From Bacteroidales bacterium UBA755 (GTDB lineage Bacteria; Bacteroidota; Bacteroidia; Bacteroidales; UBA932): a stretch of 8,374 bases of DNA. Of the stretch, positions 1 to 5,006 are shown piece by piece. A model generated the notes under the pieces. That model had not been told where the DNA came from and searched no databases. It saw only the letters and a program-made list of their open reading frames with translations. The stretch's first letter is position 1. Each line of letters begins with the position of its first letter. The position numbers and the translations under genes were made by a program. Location of the stretch: NCBI GenBank assembly GCA_002297815.1, contig DBKH01000045.1:2120-10493 (forward strand), written 5' to 3'.

Positions 1-17
1 AACAAACCGCCCGGCAT
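1..17 (-). CDS. Possible start of a leftward gene, cut by the window edge
   Basis: A minus-strand ATG at 15-17 begins MPGGL and runs off the left edge. It lies about 35 bases downstream of the expected start of transcription from the strong promoter at 58-88. It is preceded by a purine-rich GGAAGGAAAAAA stretch at 22-33. Only five codons are visible, so no product can be named. The codons just after the ATG also form one arm of an inverted repeat. The ATG may therefore lie inside a leader or attenuator rather than start a protein. Confidence 0.2.
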
Positions 18-45
18 CCGATTTTTTCCTTCCGACTTCGGGCGG
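7..45 (-). promoter_or_regulatory. Leader inverted repeat downstream of the leftward promoter
   Basis: CCGCCCG at 7-13 is an exact inverted repeat of CGGGCGG at 39-45, separated by 25 bases. In the minus-strand transcript the second arm is followed by TTTGTT, so the hairpin could be an intrinsic terminator or attenuator. Its loop contains the purine-rich stretch and the possible ATG at 15-17, so it could also occlude translation. The function is inferred; only the repeat is seen directly. Confidence 0.35.
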
Positions 46-57
46 ATTGCGACAGTA

Positions 58-88
58 CAAAGATACCGAAAAACCCTATCCCCGCAAA
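58..88 (-). promoter_or_regulatory. Bacteroidota-type sigma promoter, perfect consensus, reading leftwards
   Basis: Read on the minus strand, TTTG at 85-88 is followed by exactly 19 bases and then TATCTTTG at 58-65. This matches the primary-sigma consensus of Bacteroidota (TTTG, about 19 bases, TAnnTTTG) at every defined base. Transcription should start near position 50 and leave the window, so this promoter belongs to a gene to the left and not to the FtsK-like gene. Two palindromes at 118-133 and 151-166 lie upstream of it. Confidence 0.7.
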
Positions 89-117
89 GCCGCCCTCGCC
101 GAAAAGTTATCAACAGT

Positions 118-166
118 TCGGGAAAAGTCCCGATTTTACCCCTCTAAAACTCGGAACAATTCCCGA
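118..166. repeat. Pair of similar 16-base palindromes, possible operators
   Basis: TCGGGAAAAGTCCCGA at 118-133 and TCGGAACAATTCCCGA at 151-166 match at 13 of 16 positions and share the same dyad. The first has perfect 6-base arms around a 4-base centre; the second is slightly imperfect. Their starts are 33 bases apart, about three helical turns, which suits cooperative binding of a dimeric regulator upstream of the promoter at 58-88. They could instead act as RNA hairpins at the 3' end of the FtsK-like gene. No regulator gene is visible nearby. Confidence 0.4.
141..166 (-). terminator. Weak candidate terminator after the FtsK-like gene
   Basis: On the minus strand, 57 bases past the FtsK-like stop codon, TCGGGAATTGTTCCGA can fold into a short hairpin with one bulged base. 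It is followed by GTTTTAGAGG. The stem is short and the T-run has only four bases. The same bases form one of the two palindromes described separately, so terminator and operator are competing readings. Confidence 0.25.
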
Positions 167-222
167 TAGGATCATGGCATGCGACACTGGATAGTATATT
201 CATCATATTCTTAGACAAACAT

Positions 223-1431
223 TTAGGCGCCACGCGCCTCATTGTGGGACATAAAATAGGAGACCAGACGGTCAGTCTCATTGGGACCCATGTAGGCACC
301 TTGGAGGCGAATTGTTTCTCCACCGGTCTGGAGAATCATATCTCCGCTACCGATAAGATTTTCCGCTCCCGACGTGCCGATGATGGTCCGTGCGTCAGAT
401 CTGGTCACGGTCCTGACTGCGATTCTTGTCGGGAAAGTTGCCTTTATAGAATCCGTAATGACTTTCTTGGACGGTCTCTGGGTGGAAAGAATGATGTGAA
501 TGCCGACTGCCCTCCCCTTCTGCGCCAACCGGAAGATAGATTCGGTAATGCGGTGCGACATATTCCTAGACTCCTTGTCGCGGCCTGCTGGGATGGCCAA
601 GTCGGCATATTCATCAACGATGGTGACAATGTAAGGCCAACGTCCTCCGCGAGTAGAAGCCTGCTTGTTGTATTCCACGATGTTGCCGATGCCGCATCCG
701 CCGAGGTGCGAATAGCGGACTTCCATTTCTTCACAAAGTGCCGCAAGGGTTTTGTCTGCCTGAACCGTCGTTTGCACGATAGGGTTCTCTCCTGGAATGG
801 AGACCAGATATTGCCCTCCAAGACGCCCGTATGCGGAGAACCCGCAGCCCTTGGGATCAATGAACACGAACTTCAGTTCTTCAGGGCGTTTTGAATATAG
901 CAACGAGGCGACTATAGAATTAATGGCCACCGTCTTGCCCTGTTTTGTGGCACCAGCGACAAGCAAGTGGGGAGCCTTGGCCAGATCAAAGACCATAGTT
1001 TTGTTCCCGAATGTCTGCCCGATGGCCACCGGCAGTTCCGCCTCGCTGTTCCGGAACGCGTCATCGCTTAGGACCGAACGAATCGGAACTATCGCTCGGT
1101 GGTCATTGGCGATCTCGATGCCGATGGAATCCTCCAAGGTCATTACACGCACACCTTTCCAATGAAGGCCAAGCGCTGTTTCTGCCATAAGCCCCTTGAC
1201 CTTTGAGCAACTTACTTTTCGCTCCGGATAGACCTTGTAAAGCGTCACCGCCTGCCCTGGTATGGCTTTGATGTCCTTGACATGTACCTTGCCGTTCGCG
1301 AGAGCCTTACTGATAGCATCTTTTTTCCCGGTAATCTCTTCTTCGGGCACAACGTTACCGTCGGAGGCATATTCATTCAGCAACTCCAGAGGGGGCAGCT
1401 GATAGTCTGTTGAGGTTATTTCTTTTTCCAT
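223..1431 (-). CDS. Short soluble FtsK/SpoIIIE-like DNA translocase motor lacking the gamma domain
   Basis: This 402-residue protein is an FtsK/SpoIIIE-family ATPase, a group of hexameric motors that pump double-stranded DNA. The N-terminus begins with YQLPPLELL (10-18), the start of the alpha domain in full-length FtsK. Walker A is GATKQGKT (160-167), Walker B is IVTIVDEYADL (268-278; D273, E274), and STQRP (316-320) is the conserved post-Walker-B motif. The family ending GDMILQ...RLQGAYM is at 363-381. The protein stops near residue 402, so the C-terminal gamma winged helix that reads DNA orientation is missing. So is the N-terminal four-helix membrane anchor of chromosomal FtsK, which is usually about 800 residues. 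A gamma-like domain is encoded two genes upstream (2091-2645), suggesting a divided motor. The ATG at 1431 is followed directly by alpha-domain sequence. It lies 66 bases after the phosphoesterase stop and has no clear promoter of its own. The motor call is secure; the role (mobile-element or plasmid-like DNA transfer, or defence) is inference. Confidence 0.9.
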   Translation of the reverse strand: MEKEITSTDYQLPPLELLNEYASDGNVVPEEEITGKKDAISKALANGKVHVKDIKAIPGQAVTLYKVYPERKVSCSKVKGLMAETALGLHWKGVRVMTLEDSIGIEIANDHRAIVPIRSVLSDDAFRNSEAELPVAIGQTFGNKTMVFDLAKAPHLLVAGATKQGKTVAINSIVASLLYSKRPEELKFVFIDPKGCGFSAYGRLGGQYLVSIPGENPIVQTTVQADKTLAALCEEMEVRYSHLGGCGIGNIVEYNKQASTRGGRWPYIVTIVDEYADLAIPAGRDKESRNMSHRITESIFRLAQKGRAVGIHIILSTQRPSKKVITDSIKATFPTRIAVRTVTRSDARTIIGTSGAENLIGSGDMILQTGGETIRLQGAYMGPNETDRLVSYFMSHNEARGA

Positions 1432-1497
1432 ATTGCTTAATATTAATACATTACAAACAATCGAATCATCCTAAATGAAACCGTTGTTTCCGACAGT

Positions 1498-2094
1498 CTA
1501 AATCGTCAAGACGTGAATATCCGACTTCGCAAAATCGTAAGCCTCCCCTAAGACAGCCCCGTTGGAGAACACAGTCCCGTTCCACTCCTCCATCACTCCC
1601 GCGGCTTTATGAATATGCCCGAACAGGTGAAGCCTGGGGCGGACCTGCATCACGCGCTGCCGCAGAAAGGGATCTCCGTAGTGGATCTCATCAGAAAGGT
1701 CAAGAATATCATAGGGCGGCTGATGGGTGACGAGAACGTCCGTGTCCGGAGGTATATTCATAAAATCTTCCGTACGCCGCGCCGCGGCATCCTCAAAAAA
1801 CATCGGCACACCGTAGAACTTGACGCCATCCAACAGAACTCCGGAATTGCACAGGTAGTGGCAGTTCTCGTCCAGCCCCTCCAGCCTCGCACCCCGAAGG
1901 CAGAAATCGTGGTTGCCAGCGATGAAGACCTTATGCCTGTGGGGCAGATCGCAGAACCATTCCATAAAGTCCAGCGCCTCCCCTTCGGTTCCCACCATCG
2001 TGAAGTCCCCCGAATGCACGATCACATCGCCCTTCGGCAACCCAGTCAGCAGCCGGTGCATGTTGTGAGTGTCTGAGATGTGGACTATTCTCAT
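1498..2094 (-). CDS. Calcineurin-like metallophosphoesterase
   Basis: This 198-residue protein carries all the metal-binding motifs of the calcineurin-like phosphoesterase fold in order: D8-x-H10 (ISDTH), G29-D30 (HSGD), G60-N61-H62-D63 (GNHD), H124 (VTHQPPYD) and G159-H160-x-H162 (GHIH). It is a complete single-domain enzyme, with no signal peptide or membrane segment, and should act in the cytoplasm on a phosphoester. The short form with VTHQPP and LFGHIH resembles the MPPED/UPF0046-like branch, whose members hydrolyse nucleotides or cyclic nucleotides; the substrate here cannot be told. Its ATG overlaps the stop of the gamma-domain gene (ATGA, 2091-2094), so the two are probably translationally coupled. 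The FtsK-like motor follows after 66 bases. The placement between gamma domain and motor suggests a shared role, but that is inference. Confidence 0.9.
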   Translation of the reverse strand: MRIVHISDTHNMHRLLTGLPKGDVIVHSGDFTMVGTEGEALDFMEWFCDLPHRHKVFIAGNHDFCLRGARLEGLDENCHYLCNSGVLLDGVKFYGVPMFFEDAAARRTEDFMNIPPDTDVLVTHQPPYDILDLSDEIHYGDPFLRQRVMQVRPRLHLFGHIHKAAGVMEEWNGTVFSNGAVLGEAYDFAKSDIHVLTI

Positions 2095-2645
2095 ATTGCT
2101 TGATCTTTGAAGATCATTCTTACTTTCCGGAGTGCCTCTTCCATAAGGAGTTCATATTCATCCTCACGGTAGTAACCGGTCACTGTTCCGGGGGTATGGT
2201 TGGTTTCTTCAAGCAGGTTCATCCAGTCCCCATCGGTGAGGAACTCCCAAGCATCATCGCACTGGACAAGTTCCGCGGTCCATGGATCGGAATGACGCCA
2301 CCGAAGGTAGATGCACCAGCGCCGCCCCTCCGCATCGTGGAAGTAATAGTAAATCTGCGCAGGGCAGAAATAGTCCAGATGCAAGATCCATTCGTGCTCC
2401 TTGATTTCCTCTTCTCGCCTCGGAATTGATCTCACAAAGTCCAACATATTGTCAAACAGCACCTTTCGAGACTTTTTGCCTTCTTGCGGCCCTACCAGAC
2501 CGGCCTCCTCAAGTTCAGAGATGATCCCCGCTGTTCTATAGTACCCGATTCCGAAGTGCCTCTGGATGGCTGATGCTGACGCAGTCTTATTCGCAATAAT
2601 GAACCTTGCCACCGGGAAAAAATATATGTCCCGAGATTGCTCCAT
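2091..2645 (-). CDS. Free-standing FtsK gamma-like winged-helix protein with unknown C-terminal domain
   Basis: Residues 5-66 match the gamma domain of FtsK, the winged helix that recognises oriented DNA motifs and activates XerD. The conserved core AIQRHFGIGYYRT (26-38) and ELEEAGLVGPQEG (44-56) are both present. Residues 80-184 form an acidic, aromatic-rich domain (HEWILHLDYF, RWCIYLRWRHSDPW, WEFLTDGDWMNLL) that I do not recognise. I chose the ATG at 2645, giving 184 residues, because gamma homology starts at once, an A/T-rich leader lies in front, and a TACCTTTG -7 box sits 15 bases upstream. The same frame stays open to an ATG at 2855, but those extra 70 residues are IS66 TnpB and element-end sequence. 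An expressed fusion is possible but less likely. The stop overlaps the phosphoesterase start by ATGA. The neighbouring FtsK-like motor lacks exactly this domain. Alternatively, it is a remnant of a longer protein cut by the IS element. Confidence 0.75.
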   Translation of the reverse strand: MEQSRDIYFFPVARFIIANKTASASAIQRHFGIGYYRTAGIISELEEAGLVGPQEGKKSRKVLFDNMLDFVRSIPRREEEIKEHEWILHLDYFCPAQIYYYFHDAEGRRWCIYLRWRHSDPWTAELVQCDDAWEFLTDGDWMNLLEETNHTPGTVTGYYREDEYELLMEEALRKVRMIFKDQAI

Positions 2646-2659
2646 AATTTTGTTTTTCG

Positions 2660-2667
2660 CAAAGGTA
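2660..2667 (-). promoter_or_regulatory. -7 promoter element at the IS66 end, reading into the gamma-domain gene
   Basis: TACCTTTG on the minus strand matches TAnnTTTG exactly and lies 15 bases before the ATG at 2645. The first three bases belong to the IS66-type end, which starts GTAG at 2665 on the plus strand; the other five are flanking DNA. There is no recognisable TTTG at the -33 position. It could be an element-generated outward promoter for the three leftward genes. A matching arrangement occurs at 7114-7121. Confidence 0.5.
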
Positions 2668-2724
2668 GTCCACCGCGTTGCCATTTTGCGGCAGTGACAG
2701 CCTTGCTTTATGAATATTACAGAT

Positions 2725-2855
2725 GTACAATCCCCGCTGTAAAGGTTCTGTCCCATGGCATTGTTCACTATGCCGCCCTGCATGTTGAAGTCCTTCCGCA
2801 TGTCTGTCGGCTTCGAGTAAAGCCAGAACCTCGTCCCGTCACCCAGGCTGAACAT
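2725..2855 (-). pseudogene. tnpB: IS66 tnpB accessory protein, 5' fragment
   Basis: From the ATG at 2855 the frame reads MFSLGDGTRFWLYSKPTDMR, then GGIVNNAMGQN and LYSGD. This is the characteristic N-terminus of the IS66 TnpB (Orf2) accessory protein, normally a little over 100 residues. After about residue 42 the similarity stops, where the deletion joins the element's right-end sequence. The frame stays open through that end and into the gamma-domain gene, giving a 254-residue reading that joins two unrelated proteins. The fragment should not function in transposition. Confidence 0.8.
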
Positions 2856-2859
2856 GGCG

Positions 2860-3102
2860 CTATGCGCTTTTGAGGATTGTGTGGACGATCTCTGGGGTGA
2901 GGCCGCCCTGGATGCGCATGTCCGTGCCGGAGGCCGTGCGGAGCTCGATGCTCATCCGGCTCTCGGTGGTGGAGGCCGCTTTCGCCTTCCCTCGGGAGCC
3001 GGAGGGTGATGCGGTCGCGCCCGTCGCTGCGGGCAGCCCTCCGCTCACCACCGGAAGGAACCCTTCTGGGACATCGTGTCTGGCGTACTTCCGTTTCCAT
3101 CT
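2860..3102 (-). pseudogene. tnpA: IS66 tnpA (Orf1), 3' fragment
   Basis: The frame is open from a TAA at 3103-3105 to a TAG at 2860-2862. It reads WKRKYARHDVPEGFLPV near its start, the typical IS66 TnpA segment after the helix-turn-helix. It then has a polar linker and the short beta-rich C-terminus MRIQGGLTPEIVHTILKSA. The helix-turn-helix half that should precede it is missing, so the gene is truncated at its 5' end. Its stop is four bases before the tnpB start. A GTG at 3051 exists inside the frame, but nothing suggests it is used. Confidence 0.65.
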
Positions 3103-3140
3103 TTATGGTAATTTCATTTGCATAGTGCCATCGCATCTGC

Positions 3141-5006
3141 TTATTCGTAACTTTTAAGCAAAAGCTCAAACATGGCCCTCCCATGCTCTTCAATCGCATC
3201 AAAATTCCATACTTTATTAAAAGTGAACGCATGCAGCATTTTTAAGCTCTCTATTGAACCACTTCTGGAGCTATCAAGAAAAGATTCTACCCGAGCTTTC
3301 TTCTCTTGATAAATAGAGTTGGATAGTGCGGAATTCTGTTCAGAGGAAATCATGACCAGGTTTCCAAACGAATTACGGTCTTCATCTTCAAGTTTCAGCG
3401 TATCATCTTGTAAAGGTGTTTGAGGAGCTATATGTTCAATAGACCTATTCCGCTTAAAAACATATTTCTCTGCAACATCTATAGCTCGTCTTATTTCATT
3501 GTTTCGTGATACTGCATCATCTCCGACAAGAAATAATTCTTTTCGTTTTAACCAGATTTGGAAGTCCAAGCGCCAAAACCAGTAACGGTCAACTCTTTCA
3601 TAATTCAAGTCGGCATAGTTGAGTTTTTCCTTAGGATGCACCTCATCATCCATTGCTTTCAATGCAACATAAAGATCATAAGGTGCTATAAGGGCATCCG
3701 TATCCACAACATCAATCAACTTATTGAACCACAGATAGTACGTAACAAGTGAAGAGTTAACAAAAAGCATAGACTCAAACATTTTCAGTGTCTCACTAGC
3801 ATCTCCTTTCTCAAAATAAGCCAAGTCATAATCATAGTCACCCACCCCATCAAGAATACGAACAAAATACACATCCAAGAAAATTCTATAGCAAACAAGA
3901 CATGAGAAGAAGCTCTCGATTTCACTGTTATCACATTGACTAACTAAGTGTTTCTCAAAGGTGTCAACGATATTCGCCTTATTGAAAAAGACTGTAATGT
4001 CTCCTATCTCCTTTCCTCTATCAGATAAAAACTTGTATAGACACTGCAGCAGAAAATTAGAAAAGCTCATTACAGAATGACTGCCATCTCCTACTCTTTG
4101 ATTCTTCACCGGAGCCTTTGGGCTTTCCTTTACATCCATGATAGAACGTCCGCTAGCAGCTTCCTCCGTTTCCTTAAGATCATCCAATATATTGTTGTTA
4201 AATAGTGTGCGAAAGGAATACCTATTTTTTATAGCTTTCCGAATTCTTTCTTTTATCCCACTTTCGTTCTCCCCCTCACTGCGCCTTACTCTAAAACAAG
4301 ATGTATCCATATCAGTGATACGGTTCCAAGCTTTTGCTAAAAGCTCTTTATCCGAAGTCAGCCGGTGTAGCAATCTAACTTTCACTATTTCATGCCCTTC
4401 CAAATTCTTACCGATTGAATTCATCCGTTCGAAGTATTTGTTCAAAGATGATTGATTGTAATTCTCAGGCAAATATGTCACAAAGAATGTCATATTCTTG
4501 TAAGCATACTCCGCATATTCTTCACGCTCCCGATCTGATTCAAAATGTGTCTTCAGATATCTACAAATGCAATCTATCCCTTTTTTCATTTTTTTGTTTT
4601 CGTAGGGAGCCGTTTCATCATAGACGAATAGGAGTGATTCAATATGGCAAGATGTGATCAAGAAAGACATATACTGCTGGTCTTCAGGTCTAGCGGAGAA
4701 AGCCAGCCGTGGTTCTTTATTGTCTGTCAGAAACAGTTTCCATGGAGCATAATAGTAGGATAGCACTATTCCCATCAACATCATGACAGTAAACCGTTGC
4801 TGACCATCAACAAGATCATTCTTCGCGGTTGATGTCAACATTCCGATATAATATTTCTTTCCTGTCGACTGTTGTTCTTTCAAGTCATTCAGAAGTTGTG
4901 ATATTCTTTCGGGATCCCATTCAAAAAGTCTCTGATAAAGAGGAATCATATATGTTCTATCACCGATAGTCTCGGGGGTCAAACAAATGTTATCGAAGGT
5001 GTTCAT
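3141..5006 (-). CDS. DUF262-DUF1524 protein, GmrSD-like restriction endonuclease
   Basis: This 621-residue protein has the GmrS-like DUF262 domain at its N-terminus: IPLYQRLFEW (21-30), YYIGML (52-57) and DGQQRFT (67-73), the motif linked to NTP binding and hydrolysis in this family. YFERMNSIGKNL further on is the conserved mid-domain segment. The C-terminus carries a DUF1524 His-Me finger (HNH-type) nuclease: SIEHIAPQ with H525, FGNLVM (547-552), N558 in QNSALSN, and QEKK near 568. All expected nuclease residues seem present. Relatives such as GmrSD, SspE and BrxU cut modified or unmarked phage DNA under nucleotide control. Its ATG overlaps the stop of the upstream DUF262 gene (TAATG), so the two are probably co-translated partners. 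Base composition is clearly more AT-rich than the FtsK-like genes and the IS relic, suggesting transfer. The modification recognised cannot be told. Confidence 0.9.
   Translation of the reverse strand: MNTFDNICLTPETIGDRTYMIPLYQRLFEWDPERISQLLNDLKEQQSTGKKYYIGMLTSTAKNDLVDGQQRFTVMMLMGIVLSYYYAPWKLFLTDNKEPRLAFSARPEDQQYMSFLITSCHIESLLFVYDETAPYENKKMKKGIDCICRYLKTHFESDREREEYAEYAYKNMTFFVTYLPENYNQSSLNKYFERMNSIGKNLEGHEIVKVRLLHRLTSDKELLAKAWNRITDMDTSCFRVRRSEGENESGIKERIRKAIKNRYSFRTLFNNNILDDLKETEEAASGRSIMDVKESPKAPVKNQRVGDGSHSVMSFSNFLLQCLYKFLSDRGKEIGDITVFFNKANIVDTFEKHLVSQCDNSEIESFFSCLVCYRIFLDVYFVRILDGVGDYDYDLAYFEKGDASETLKMFESMLFVNSSLVTYYLWFNKLIDVVDTDALIAPYDLYVALKAMDDEVHPKEKLNYADLNYERVDRYWFWRLDFQIWLKRKELFLVGDDAVSRNNEIRRAIDVAEKYVFKRNRSIEHIAPQTPLQDDTLKLEDEDRNSFGNLVMISSEQNSALSNSIYQEKKARVESFLDSSRSGSIESLKMLHAFTFNKVWNFDAIEEHGRAMFELLLKSYE

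Larger units (their letters stand above)
2665..3105 (-). mobile_element. Decayed IS66-family insertion sequence with a large internal deletion
   Basis: This GC-rich stretch, in contrast to the AT-rich genes on its right, carries the 3' part of tnpA, the 5' part of tnpB and then an element end. The end begins GTAG at 2665; IS66-family ends typically begin GTAA. Most of tnpB and all of tnpC, the transposase, are absent between about 2722 and the end sequence, and the 5' part of tnpA is lost near 3103. The element cannot move by itself. The tnpA stop and tnpB start are four bases apart, as expected for the IS66 operon. The truncated left edge lies about 35 bases from the stop of the DUF262-DUF1524 gene. 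No opposing inverted repeat or target duplication was found. Confidence 0.75.

Noticed and set aside
107..115. TTATCAACA, resembling a DnaA box
   Set aside because: It is a single site with one mismatch to TTATNCACA, with no cluster and no replication gene nearby. It is not enough for an origin.
244..894. Long plus-strand frame opposite the FtsK-like gene
   Set aside because: It is antisense to a gene with clear family motifs, is rich in Cys, Arg and His, and has no recognisable domain. It is a shadow frame.
1477..1490. Hairpin GAAAC-CGTT-GTTTC between the phosphoesterase and the FtsK-like gene
   Set aside because: The stem has only five mostly A/T pairs and no T-run follows, so I do not call a terminator. 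Read-through within the operon is more likely.
3108..3140. GTAATTTCATTTGCATAGTGCCATCG read as a third IS66-type end
   Set aside because: GTAATT and GCCAT are present, but their spacing differs by three bases from the two good copies, and the GCGGCAGTG block is missing. It may be chance.
2768..3232. 154-codon minus-strand frame across the IS66 relic
   Set aside because: It runs out of frame over the tnpA fragment, tnpB start and the end of the DUF262-DUF1524 gene, with low-complexity Arg/Gly/Pro composition typical of a shadow frame in GC-rich DNA.
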